From Reyranella soli (GTDB lineage Bacteria > Pseudomonadota > Alphaproteobacteria > Reyranellales > Reyranellaceae): a DNA stretch of 64,000 nt. Position 1 is the first letter of the stretch, and each line of letters opens with the position of its first letter. The stretch is from contig NZ_BKAJ01000004.1 of NCBI RefSeq assembly GCF_007992495.1, positions 186,001-250,000 of the forward strand. Direction: 5' to 3'. A program made the position numbers and the translations under genes. The notes beneath the pieces were generated by a model. The model worked only from the letters and a program-made list of their open reading frames with translations, was not told the DNA's origin and did not search any database. This document shows positions 36,288-44,150 of the stretch, piece by piece.

Positions 36288-36623
36288 TCAGGCCCCGCCA
36301 CGGAAAAGTGAGAAGCCCCAGGGCGTCATCTTGAGCGGCAGGTGATAGTGCTGCGCAAGATCTGCAACGCCAAAGCGGTAGGGTACCATCTCGAGGAAGG
36401 CGGGTGAGGGCACGGCGACGCCCTGGGCGCGGTACCAGTCACCGATATGGAAGACCGCCTCGTAAGTGCCGGTGGCCGGCGTCGGCGCGTCGAGCGTGCC
36501 GGGCTTCGCGGTTTGGCCATCGACCAGGAGCTTGCCGTCGGGACCACGTACTTCGACCCGCAGGCCCGCAGCGGGCACGCCGCGGGAGACGTCGTAGACG
36601 TGGATCGAGATTCCGCCGGCCAT
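36288..36623 (-). CDS. Transthyretin/5-hydroxyisourate-hydrolase-like protein, altered active site
   Basis: 111-residue member of the transthyretin-like family, the usual size of a HIU hydrolase. The N-terminal histidine (H8 in ISIHVYD) and the C-terminal region YHLPLKMTPWGFS are conserved. The catalytic arginine of the DGR motif is Q37 (VDGQTAK), and the C-terminal YRGS signature is FRGGA. The complete version in this genome (51869-52750) keeps all of these. It lies 13 bases behind boxB in the same operon, which is not a purine context. A different reaction or a binding role is likely. Confidence 0.8.
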   Translation of the reverse strand: MAGGISIHVYDVSRGVPAAGLRVEVRGPDGKLLVDGQTAKPGTLDAPTPATGTYEAVFHIGDWYRAQGVAVPSPAFLEMVPYRFGVADLAQHYHLPLKMTPWGFSLFRGGA

Positions 36624-36636
36624 CAGTTGAAGCGCC

Positions 36637-38055
36637 CTAATTGAACCTGACGTACTCGAAGTTGGCTGGCTGGTTGTTGATGCCGCGCTGCGGCGGGGCG
36701 ATCCAGTTGGCGAACTTGCCGGGCTCGACCACCGCCGGTCCCATCAGCGAGGTGACGTAGGCGCGGTCCTCGTCGGTCGGCAGCCACTTGTGCTCATTGG
36801 CCTTCCATTCGGCCTCGCTCATAACCTTGCCCTCGGGCGAGACATTGAGCTCGTTGAAGGCGCCGATGCGGCGGTTGAAGGCGCGGTGTGGCAGCCTGAG
36901 CTCGAAGGCGATGCCGGCCTGCTCGATCACGCGGTTCCAGCGGATCAGGCCGCGGGCGCAATCCTCGATGTAGTCGTTGCGCAGGCGCTCGTTCAGTGCC
37001 GACAGCGCCGGCACGGTCTTGCGCACGATGCGGCCGGCGTCGGCCGTGTCCATGTCGAAGCTCGAATCGGTCAGCACGTGGTCGTCTTCGATGCGCGTCT
37101 CGAGGTAACGGCCCTTGACGCCCATCGTGTAGTAGTTGGCCGCGTTAGTGGACGCCTCCTGGCCGAACAGGTCGAGCGACACCGAGAAGTGGAAGTTGAG
37201 GTACTTCTGGATGGTCGGCAGGTCGATCGCACCCAGGCTGCGCACGTCGTCGGTCTTGTGCTCCTTCATGAGGTCGCAGGTGCGCTGGACGATGCGCTGC
37301 ACGCCCGATTCGCCCACGAACATGTGATGGGCTTCCTCGATCAGCATGAAGCGGCAGGAACGCGCCAGCGGATCGAAGCCCGATTCGGCCAGCGACGCCA
37401 GCTGGTACTTGCCGTCGCGGTCGGTGAAGTAGGTGAACATGAAGAAGCTGAGCCAGTCCGGCGTCTTCTCGTTGAAGGCGCCGAGGATACGCGGCTTGTC
37501 GGGGTCGCCGGAATGGCGCTCCAGCAGCATCTCCGCCTCCTCGCGGCCATCGCGGCCGAAATAGGCGTGCAGCAGGTAGACCATGGCCCACAGGTGCCGG
37601 CCTTCCTCGCAGTTGATCTGGAAGACGTTGCGCAGGTCGTAGAGCGAGGGCGCGGTCTTGCCCAGAAGACGCTGCTGCTCGACCGACGCGGGCTCGGTAT
37701 CGCCCTGGGTGACGATCAGGCGGCGCAGGGTCGAGCGCAGCTCGCCCGGAACCTCCTGCCACACCGGCTTGCCCTTGTTGTCGCCATAGGCGATCACGCG
37801 GTTGGGATCCTGGCCGGCGAGGAAGATGCCCCAGCGATAGTCCGGCATCTTCACGTAGCCGAAATTGGCCCAGCCATTGGCCTCGGCCGAGATGGCGGTG
37901 CGCAGGTAGACGTCGAAGTTCAGCGTCCCGTCCGGCCCCATGTCTTTCCACCACTCGAGGAAGCGGGGCTGCCAGTTCTCCAGCGCCCGCTGCAGGCGGC
38001 GGTCGCTCGAGAGGTCGACGTTGTTGGGGATGCGCTGGGTATAGTCGATGGACAT
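36637..38055 (-). CDS. boxB: Benzoyl-CoA 2,3-epoxidase, oxygenase subunit BoxB
   Basis: 472 residues, matching BoxB. It is a diiron enzyme that adds one oxygen atom of O2 to benzoyl-CoA to form the 2,3-epoxide, with electrons from the BoxA reductase. Both E-x-x-H pairs are visible (E151/H154 in NCEEGRHLW and E241/H244 in IEEAHHMF), together with E121 and D212, spaced as in known BoxB. ATG 38055 starts MSIDYTQRIPNNVDL. It follows boxC by 11 bases. BoxA is not encoded in this window. Confidence 0.95.
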   Translation of the reverse strand: MSIDYTQRIPNNVDLSSDRRLQRALENWQPRFLEWWKDMGPDGTLNFDVYLRTAISAEANGWANFGYVKMPDYRWGIFLAGQDPNRVIAYGDNKGKPVWQEVPGELRSTLRRLIVTQGDTEPASVEQQRLLGKTAPSLYDLRNVFQINCEEGRHLWAMVYLLHAYFGRDGREEAEMLLERHSGDPDKPRILGAFNEKTPDWLSFFMFTYFTDRDGKYQLASLAESGFDPLARSCRFMLIEEAHHMFVGESGVQRIVQRTCDLMKEHKTDDVRSLGAIDLPTIQKYLNFHFSVSLDLFGQEASTNAANYYTMGVKGRYLETRIEDDHVLTDSSFDMDTADAGRIVRKTVPALSALNERLRNDYIEDCARGLIRWNRVIEQAGIAFELRLPHRAFNRRIGAFNELNVSPEGKVMSEAEWKANEHKWLPTDEDRAYVTSLMGPAVVEPGKFANWIAPPQRGINNQPANFEYVRFN

Positions 38056-38066
38056 GGTGTGCTCCC

Positions 38067-39740
38067 TCAGGCGCGCTTGCGGTCGTATTTGGATTGCTTG
38101 CCCGTGCCGTAGAGTTTCAGCGCGCCGTCGGGTCCGGTCGCGTTGGGCCGCTGGAAGATCCAGTTCTGCCAGGCCGACAGGCGGGCGAAGATCTTGGTCT
38201 CCATGGTCTCGGGGCCGGCGAAGCGCAGGTTGGCTTCCATGCCGATGAGCCCGTCGGGCGAGAAGCCGGCGCGCTCCTCGATGGCGAGCCGCACCTCGTC
38301 CTCCCAGTCGATGTCGTCGGGGGTGAAGGTGACCAGGCCGAGCTCGTCGGCCGTCTCGGCATCGAGCGCCTCGCCGATCTCGTCCCTGAGCTCGTTGACG
38401 CGGCTCGGCTCGGCGAGGAAGCGCGTGCCGAGCCGTGTGAGTCCGTTGCCCATGGGGTAGGGGCCGAAGTTCATGGCGGTCAGCCGCACCGTCGCGGCTT
38501 CCTGGTTGGAGCCCTCGAAGGCACCGTCCAGCATGTAGGAGCGGTCGGCCGCCAACACGATCTCGAACAGCGTGCCGGTGAAGCACGAGCCCGGCTCGAC
38601 CAGGGCGATCAGGCTGCGCGAGCTGACGTCGAGCCGCTTCAAGGTGCGCTTCCAGTAGAGCACGATCTCGCGCACCAGCCAGTTCGACGCCTCCTTGGCC
38701 AGCAGCGCGTCGTAGGCCTCCACGAGGTCGGCATCGCCCTGGCTCAGAAGCACCCAGGTGCCGATCTCGGTTTCGTTGAGCCGCAGATGCATCATGGCGT
38801 CGTCGAGATCGCGCGCCAGCGCCAGCGGCCAGAAGGCGGCGCCCTGGGCATGCACGGCGGTCGCATCGGCCGGCGGCGCGGCGGCCGGACCTTTCACCCG
38901 GAACTTCGCGGCGCGGCGCTCGCGGTCGATCTCGATGGTGAGATGGCCGTAGCGGATCGTGTCACCCTCGATCGCACGCTCGACCGCGGGCAGGGCGATG
39001 CCTTTGGCGGCCTTGGGGCGGCTCGATCGCGCAGCAACCTCCTCGGCGATCTTCCTGGTTTCGTCCGACAGCTTGCTGGGCGGGATCAGCTTGTCGACCA
39101 GGCGCCAGTCGCGCGCCCGCTTGCCGCGCACGCCCTCGGCGGTGGTGCAGAAGAAGTCGGCGTGGTCGCGCCGCACCATCCGCTTGTCGACGAGGCGGGT
39201 GAGGCCGCCGGTGCCCGGGAGCACGGCGAGCAACGGCAGCTCGGGCAGAGACACCGCGCTCGAGCCGTCGTCGGCCAGAAGGATCTGCTCGCAGGCCAGT
39301 GCGAGCTCGTAGCCGCCGCCGGCGGCGATGCCGTTGATCGAGCAGATGTAGGTCTGCCCCGAGTGCTCGCTGGCATCCTCGATGGCAAGCCGCGTCTCGT
39401 TGGTGAACTTGCAGAAGTTCACCTTGTGATCGTGGGTCGACAGGCCAAGCATGTTGATGTTGGCGCCCGAGCAGAAGATGCGGTCGCGGAGGGAGCGGAT
39501 GACCACGGCGGCGACCTCGGGGTGCTCGAAGCGCAGGCGCTGAACGGCGTCCGCCAGCTCGATGTCGACGCCGAGATCGTAGGAATTGAGCTTCAGCTTG
39601 TAGCCGGGTTTCAACCCGCCATCCTCGTTCACGTCCATGGTGAGGTAGGCCACACCGTTTTCGGTGCTGATCTTCCAATGCCGGTAGCGGTCGGGCGCGG
39701 TGCGGAAGTCGATGGGCGTATCGGGCTTACCGTTTTCCAT
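38067..39740 (-). CDS. boxC: 2,3-epoxybenzoyl-CoA dihydrolase (ring-opening lyase) BoxC
   Basis: 557-residue enoyl-CoA-hydratase-related enzyme with two crotonase-like halves. It opens the epoxide ring of 2,3-epoxybenzoyl-CoA with two waters to 3,4-dehydroadipyl-CoA semialdehyde and formate. Family features include the start DFRTAPDRYRHWKI, the oxyanion regions RIFCSGANINMLGLS and INGIAAGGGYELALACEQI, and WILFQ-type C-terminal text (NWIFQRPNATGPDGALKLYG, in part). It is the first gene of the operon; ATG 39740 lies 15 bases after the shared 31-bp operator. Confidence 0.95.
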   Translation of the reverse strand: MENGKPDTPIDFRTAPDRYRHWKISTENGVAYLTMDVNEDGGLKPGYKLKLNSYDLGVDIELADAVQRLRFEHPEVAAVVIRSLRDRIFCSGANINMLGLSTHDHKVNFCKFTNETRLAIEDASEHSGQTYICSINGIAAGGGYELALACEQILLADDGSSAVSLPELPLLAVLPGTGGLTRLVDKRMVRRDHADFFCTTAEGVRGKRARDWRLVDKLIPPSKLSDETRKIAEEVAARSSRPKAAKGIALPAVERAIEGDTIRYGHLTIEIDRERRAAKFRVKGPAAAPPADATAVHAQGAAFWPLALARDLDDAMMHLRLNETEIGTWVLLSQGDADLVEAYDALLAKEASNWLVREIVLYWKRTLKRLDVSSRSLIALVEPGSCFTGTLFEIVLAADRSYMLDGAFEGSNQEAATVRLTAMNFGPYPMGNGLTRLGTRFLAEPSRVNELRDEIGEALDAETADELGLVTFTPDDIDWEDEVRLAIEERAGFSPDGLIGMEANLRFAGPETMETKIFARLSAWQNWIFQRPNATGPDGALKLYGTGKQSKYDRKRA

Positions 39741-39755
39741 GGGCGCGTTCCCTAT

Positions 39756-39786
39756 TTGCGTAATTCGGTACTGAAATACCTATTTA
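39756..39786. promoter_or_regulatory. Shared operator/promoter element between boxC and the GNAT-Rrf2 pair
   Basis: Second copy of the 31-bp element (one mismatch to 31550-31580), with the same dyad GGTACTGAAATACC. In the boxC direction TTGCCG, 17 bases and TATTTC form a possible promoter, the -10 lying inside the dyad. The copy sits in the 82-bp gap between divergent boxC and the acetyltransferase-regulator operon, so one bound repressor could control both directions. Confidence 0.78.
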
Positions 39787-39822
39787 CTTTCTCCACGGCA
39801 AGCGCATTCTATTCTCTGACAT

Positions 39823-40242
39823 ATGGTTGCGATCCGCCCCGCTCAAGCCTCTGATCTGCCTGCGATTTCAGCGCTGGACGCGCGGCTGACCGGCCTCGAC
39901 AAGCCGGATTACTGGCGCGACATGCTGGCGCCCGAGCGCAATCTCCTGGTTGCCGAGAGCGAGGCCGGCAAGCTTTTGGGCTTCATCGCGGGCGAGGTCC
40001 GCGCCTGGGAGTTCGGCCAGCCGGCGGCCGGCTGGGTGTTCGCCATCCAGATCGAACCCAAGCAGCGCGAGCGTGGCGTGGCGAGCGCGCTGTTCGAGGC
40101 TTTGGTGACGCGCTTCCGAGAAAAGGGCGTGACGCGGGTGCGCACCCTGGTCGACCGCAAGGATCATCTGATCCTGTCGTTCTTCCGCGCGCAGGGCATG
40201 GTGGCGGGCCCCTCGCTTCAGCTCGACATGGATTTGGCGTGA
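39823..40242 (+). CDS. GNAT acetyltransferase, BadL-like position
   Basis: 139-residue GNAT-fold protein: MVAIRPAQASDLPAISALD at the start, the acetyl-CoA pyrophosphate loop in IEPKQRERGVASALFEALV and a C-terminal RAQGMVAG segment. In Rhodopseudomonas palustris a GNAT gene (badL) accompanies the Rrf2 regulator gene badM in the benzoate cluster. This pair has the same order and the genes overlap. Its substrate is unknown; acetylation of an aromatic effector is speculative. It is transcribed away from boxC from the shared regulatory gap. Confidence 0.82.
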   Translation: MVAIRPAQASDLPAISALDARLTGLDKPDYWRDMLAPERNLLVAESEAGKLLGFIAGEVRAWEFGQPAAGWVFAIQIEPKQRERGVASALFEALVTRFREKGVTRVRTLVDRKDHLILSFFRAQGMVAGPSLQLDMDLA

Positions 40243-40634
40243 AGCTGCAGACGGGCACGCGGCTTGGCCTCTACGCCGTGCTCGAACTGGCGCGCGATTC
40301 CGAGCGCACCCTCTCGGCTGCCGATCTGGCCGAGCGTTTCGGCGTGTCGACCCATCACCTGGCCAAGGTCCTGCGCACCTTGGCGGCGGCCGGTCTGGTG
40401 CGCGGCGGCCGCGGGGCGGCGGGCGGCTATCGGTTCACCGGCAACCGCCGGCGCACGACGCTCATGGACATCGTCGCCCTGTTCGAACCGGCGCCGGGGC
40501 AGCGCTCCAGGGAGCCGGGAGAGGAAACCGACATCGGCGCGGCCCTGCAGCGCGTGCTCCTGGAAGTCGACGAGATCGCCGAAGCGACCTTGCGGTCCAT
40601 CAGCCTGGAGACCATGCTGAAGCCGAGGCGGTGA
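40239..40634 (+). CDS. Rrf2-family transcriptional regulator, BadM-like
   Basis: 131 residues with an Rrf2 winged helix: LYAVLELARDSERTLSAADLAERFGVSTHHLAKVLRTL (in part) followed by the wing GGRGAAGGYRFTGN. It has no cysteine at all, so unlike IscR or NsrR it cannot hold an Fe-S cluster. BadM of R. palustris is an Rrf2 repressor of the benzoyl-CoA reductase operon; this protein is encoded beside box genes instead. GTG 40239 overlaps the GNAT stop. It is the best candidate to bind the GGTA-N6-TACC element in its own promoter and in that of the ligase operon. Confidence 0.85.
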   Translation: MKLQTGTRLGLYAVLELARDSERTLSAADLAERFGVSTHHLAKVLRTLAAAGLVRGGRGAAGGYRFTGNRRRTTLMDIVALFEPAPGQRSREPGEETDIGAALQRVLLEVDEIAEATLRSISLETMLKPRR

Positions 40635-41296
40635 TGCGTATCCTCGTGCTCCTGGTCGCGGTCGTGGCGAGCCTGCTGACGGTGCCAGCGGGCGCTGAGA
40701 CGAGTTGCATGCCGGGCGACCGGCCGATCGATCCCTACTACGAGAACGATACGTTCGCCGAATGGCCGCAGGAAGCACAGCGCTTCAAGAACAACGCCGA
40801 ACTCGTGTCGCGGCAGCGCGACCGCCTGCGGCTGGTGCTGGATGGCGGCAGGTCGGTCGAGCTGGTCGACTGCCCCTACGGTGACGACGGCTACCACTTC
40901 CTCTACGAGCGCTACGACCAGGCCGGCCGCTTCTATGTCGTGCGCAAGTCGTCGCATGACGATTTCTCGTACACGCTGGTGATGATGCCGACCGGCCGCC
41001 TGTTCACCGTCTACGGCGCGCCGGTGTGGACGTCGGAGAAGTCGAAGTTCCTCACCATCGGCTGCTCCCTGCAGCCGGCGCGCAACGCGCTTGTCATTCA
41101 CGCGCTGGACGGCGCGGAGCTCACGAAAGAAGCGGAGTTCGAATTGCCGTGCGACACCGAAAGCTGCTCGGCGCGCTGGGATCATCAGTCGTGGATCTCG
41201 GTCACCTGTGCACCGCGCGACGGCGGCGGCAAGAAGGGCAAGGAATTCGTGCTGATGCGCGGGACCAACGGCACCTGGAACAGGTTCGGTCGGTGA
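40634..41296 (+). CDS. Hypothetical secreted protein
   Basis: 220 residues: signal peptide (MRILVLLVAVVASLLTVPAGAE, in part), then a soluble domain with five cysteines, including TSCMPGDRP, VDCPYGDDG and LPCDTESCSARW. Its ATG overlaps the regulator stop (TGATG), so it is the third gene of the GNAT-Rrf2 operon. I recognise no domain. Beta-rich text (KSSHDDFSYTLVMMPTG, FLTIGCSLQPARNALVIHAL in part) suggests an exported beta domain. The link to benzoate is positional only. Confidence 0.72.
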   Translation: MRILVLLVAVVASLLTVPAGAETSCMPGDRPIDPYYENDTFAEWPQEAQRFKNNAELVSRQRDRLRLVLDGGRSVELVDCPYGDDGYHFLYERYDQAGRFYVVRKSSHDDFSYTLVMMPTGRLFTVYGAPVWTSEKSKFLTIGCSLQPARNALVIHALDGAELTKEAEFELPCDTESCSARWDHQSWISVTCAPRDGGGKKGKEFVLMRGTNGTWNRFGR

Positions 41297-41298
41297 AT

Positions 41299-41443
41299 CT
41301 TGCCGGACCGCGGGCCTCCAGGCCCGCTCATTTTTGTCGTCCTGAGCGAAGCGAAGGACCTCATCGCCGCTTGCAACCAGCATGAGATCCTTCGCTTCGC
41401 TCAGGATGACTGAGGCGGGCCTGGAGGCCCGCGGTCCGGCAAG
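41299..41443. repeat. Nested double palindrome: family A repeat inside a family B repeat
   Basis: Outer arms start CTTGCCGGACCGCGGGCC (41299) and end GGCCCGCGGTCCGGCAAG (41443) and pair perfectly over about 29 bases. Inside lies a second inverted repeat with ends GTCCTGAGCGAAGCGAAGGA and TCCTTCGCTTCGCTCAGGA. It fills the gap between the convergent secreted-protein and acyl-CoA dehydrogenase genes and could serve as a two-way terminator. It looks like one repeat family inserted into another. Confidence 0.85.
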
Positions 41444-41446
41444 AGA

Positions 41447-42640
41447 CTACGCCTTGCCCCAGCCGTCGCGCGTCTGCGGCAACTTCTTCTTCAAGAGCGC
41501 CCCCGCCACGACGTTGCGCAGCACCTCGGCCGTGCCGCCGCCGATGGTGAACATTCGGACGTCGCGCGCCATGCGCTCGAGCGGAAGCTCGCGCGAGTAG
41601 CCGCGGGCGCCGAAGAACTGCAGGGCGTCGTTCACGACCTGGATGGCGTTCTCCGAGGTGAAGACCTTGGCCTGCGCGGCCAGCAGCATGTCCGGGAACC
41701 CGCCTTCCCCCGAGCGGGCGGCGTCGTAGACCAGCGCCTGCGCGGCCCTGAGCTTGATCGACATGTCGGCGAGCTTCCATTGCAGCCCCTGGAACTCGTT
41801 GATCGGGCGGCCAAACTGGTGGCGCTTCTCCGACCAGTCCAGCGCCAATTCATACGCGCCCTCGGCGATGCCCAGCGCCACCGTGGCGGCGCCCACGCGC
41901 TGGCTGTTGTAGGCGTTCATCAGGTCGGCGAAGCCCTTCTTCAGGCCGCGCGGCGGGATCACCAGCGCCGAGGGCGGCAATTCCATGTCCTCGAAGTCGA
42001 TCACCGCCTCGGGGATGCCGCGCAGGCCCATGGTCGGCTCGCGCTTGGTGATCTTGAGGCCCTGGGTCTCGTCGCGAATGGCCAGAAAACCGCCGATGCC
42101 TTCCTCGTTGCCCTTCTCGTCATAGACCTTGGCGAAGATCAGGTGCAGGCGCGAGACGCCGCCGCCGGTGATCCAGTGCTTGCGGCCGTTGACGACGTAG
42201 CGGTTGCCCTTCTTGTCGGCGCGCGTGGTCATGCCGTTGGCATCGGACCCGGCCTCGGGCTCGGTGATGCAGATGGCGGGCTTGTCGCCCGATAGCACCA
42301 TGTCGGCCGCGAGCTTCTTCTGCTCCTCCGAACCGTAGGCCATCACCGCGCTGATCGCGCCCATGTTGGTCTCGACGGCGATGCGGCCGGTGACCGAGCA
42401 GGCTGCGGACAGCGCTTCGATGACCAGCACGGCGTCGAGCCAGTTCTTGCCCTGGCCGCCATACTGCTGCGGGATGGTCATGCCCAGGAGCCTGGCGTCC
42501 TTCAGCAGCTCGACATTGTCCCAGGGATACTGCTCGGTGCGGTCGACCTCGGCGGCGCGCTTGGCCACCGGCCCCGCCGCCAGCTCGCGCACACGCGCCT
42601 GCAGCTTCAGTTGATCGGACGACAGTCCAGACGCATTCAT
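41447..42640 (-). CDS. Acyl-CoA dehydrogenase
   Basis: 397-residue FAD flavoprotein of the acyl-CoA dehydrogenase family (alpha-beta desaturation of an acyl-CoA, electrons to ETF). FAD/substrate signatures are ICITEPEAGSDANGMTTRA and RKHWITGGG. The C-terminal QFFGARGYSRELPLERMARDVR (in part) carries the likely catalytic glutamate. ATG 42640 is four bases past the stop of the cyclase gene and has AAGGA before it; an in-frame start at 42688 inside the cyclase gene is less likely. It is last in a three-gene operon with two cyclases, an unusual partnership. Chain length specificity is unknown. Confidence 0.88.
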   Translation of the reverse strand: MNASGLSSDQLKLQARVRELAAGPVAKRAAEVDRTEQYPWDNVELLKDARLLGMTIPQQYGGQGKNWLDAVLVIEALSAACSVTGRIAVETNMGAISAVMAYGSEEQKKLAADMVLSGDKPAICITEPEAGSDANGMTTRADKKGNRYVVNGRKHWITGGGVSRLHLIFAKVYDEKGNEEGIGGFLAIRDETQGLKITKREPTMGLRGIPEAVIDFEDMELPPSALVIPPRGLKKGFADLMNAYNSQRVGAATVALGIAEGAYELALDWSEKRHQFGRPINEFQGLQWKLADMSIKLRAAQALVYDAARSGEGGFPDMLLAAQAKVFTSENAIQVVNDALQFFGARGYSRELPLERMARDVRMFTIGGGTAEVLRNVVAGALLKKKLPQTRDGWGKA

Positions 42641-42644
42641 CACT

Positions 42645-44150
42645 TCATCCTTGGCCAAGGTGGTCGACGCTGAAGACGAAAGCGGCATCGCTGCGGCCGC
42701 GCACGGCTACGCTGCCGAGGTCGGTGAAGACGAACTGGTCGCCACAGGCCTCGCGCGTGGTCTTCGAGACGAGAATGCGCGTGCGGTAGTCTTTGTTCAA
42801 CTGTTCGAGGCGTGCCGCAAGATTGACTGTGTCGCCAAGCAACGTGAAAGTCAGGCGTCGGCTTGCGCCAATCGATCCGCCGATCACGTGGCCCGTGCTG
42901 ATGCCGATGCGGGTGGGGAGCGCCAAGCCCATGTCGCCGAAGGTGCGGCTGCCAACGGCGCGCTGAATGTCGATGGCTGCGCGCACCGCCGCGTAGGCAT
43001 GGTCCTCGCAGGCCAGCGGCATGTTGAACGAGGCGAACAGGCCGTCGCCGATGAAGGTGTTGACAACGCCACCATGGGCGCGGATCGGCTCCAGCACCGT
43101 CTCGAGATATTCGTTGAGTGCGGCGACCAGCTCATGCGGCGCCAGGTATTCGGTGATGGTGGTGAAGCCCGCGATGTCGGTGAACAGGATGGTCGCCTCG
43201 CGCGTCTCGCCGGCCAGCACGCCTTCGCCCTCGCGCTGCAGGATGGTGGCGGCGACGTTCTCGTCGACATAGCGGCCGAAGGTTTCGCGGAAACGCTCGC
43301 GCTCGCGCAGACCCTCGACCATGTTGTTGAATTGCCCGGTCAGCTCGCCGACCTCGTCGTTGGAGGTCACCGGGATGCGCTGGCTGAGATCGCCCTCGGC
43401 GACCTTGCCCATCGCCTGCGACAGGTTGCGGATCGGCCCCAGCAAGGTGCGGGCGACGAAGTAGGCGGAAATCCCCAGGCCCATCGTGGCCACGACCACG
43501 ACGTTGGCGATCTCGAACTTCAGCCGGTCACCCTCGTAGGAGAACAGGGCAACGACGGTCGCCGCCAGCGGTGCGATCGAGATCACCATCAAGGCCACGA
43601 TCAGCTTGACGGTGTAGCTGCCGAAGAACAGCGCGAGATTGCGGCCGCGATGATGGAAGATGAAGGCGCACAGCCCGGCCAGATAATCGCTGATGACGAA
43701 GTAGGTGTAGGTGAAGAAGAAGACCGGCAGGACCAGGCAAAGGGTGATGACCTGCGCGATGGTGGGCTGTGGTACGTTGGTGAGGCTGGGGTCGGTGAAG
43801 ATGTAGGTGGCGGTGAGCCTGAAGACGGTCAGCACCAGGTCGAGGATCGCCACATGCCGCGCGGTCAGGAGCGGCAGCTGGGTGATGCGCCGCTGTGTGT
43901 CCTCGAAGCTCGCCTCGCCCCTCAGATAGCGCTCGATAGGGGCGAACCGGCGGCTTGCCAGATACCAGTTCACGAGCCCCAGCAGCACGACGCTGGCGCC
44001 GAGCGAGCGCGGCACGAAGCTCCAGGCGCCGGTCATGACGATGAAGACCAGGGTGAAGGCGACGTCGACAGCCAGCGTCGACACCGTCATCAGGAGATAA
44101 CGGCGACGCAGGCCGGCGATGTCGTCGCCAGCGATGTCGTTGGGCGTCAT
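42645..44150 (-). CDS. Membrane class III nucleotide cyclase, copy 2 of tandem pair
   Basis: 501 residues: an N-terminal membrane domain with about six segments (20-245), HAMP (SQAMGKVAEGDLSQRIPV) and a cyclase domain (about 310-495). Metal aspartates are present (LFTDIAGFT and IGDGLFASF), and the Asn/Arg pair is in NLAARLEQ. The base-selecting lysine is replaced by threonine (VVNTFIGDG) and its partner aspartate by threonine (LTFTLLGDT). Nucleotide preference is therefore open. It overlaps its paralog upstream by four bases and is followed by the acyl-CoA dehydrogenase. Confidence 0.85.
   Translation of the reverse strand: MTPNDIAGDDIAGLRRRYLLMTVSTLAVDVAFTLVFIVMTGAWSFVPRSLGASVVLLGLVNWYLASRRFAPIERYLRGEASFEDTQRRITQLPLLTARHVAILDLVLTVFRLTATYIFTDPSLTNVPQPTIAQVITLCLVLPVFFFTYTYFVISDYLAGLCAFIFHHRGRNLALFFGSYTVKLIVALMVISIAPLAATVVALFSYEGDRLKFEIANVVVVATMGLGISAYFVARTLLGPIRNLSQAMGKVAEGDLSQRIPVTSNDEVGELTGQFNNMVEGLRERERFRETFGRYVDENVAATILQREGEGVLAGETREATILFTDIAGFTTITEYLAPHELVAALNEYLETVLEPIRAHGGVVNTFIGDGLFASFNMPLACEDHAYAAVRAAIDIQRAVGSRTFGDMGLALPTRIGISTGHVIGGSIGASRRLTFTLLGDTVNLAARLEQLNKDYRTRILVSKTTREACGDQFVFTDLGSVAVRGRSDAAFVFSVDHLGQG

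Noticed and set aside
41299-41443. CRISPR-like repeat structure
   Set aside because: The repeats are inverted, not direct, and there are no regularly spaced units or cas genes.
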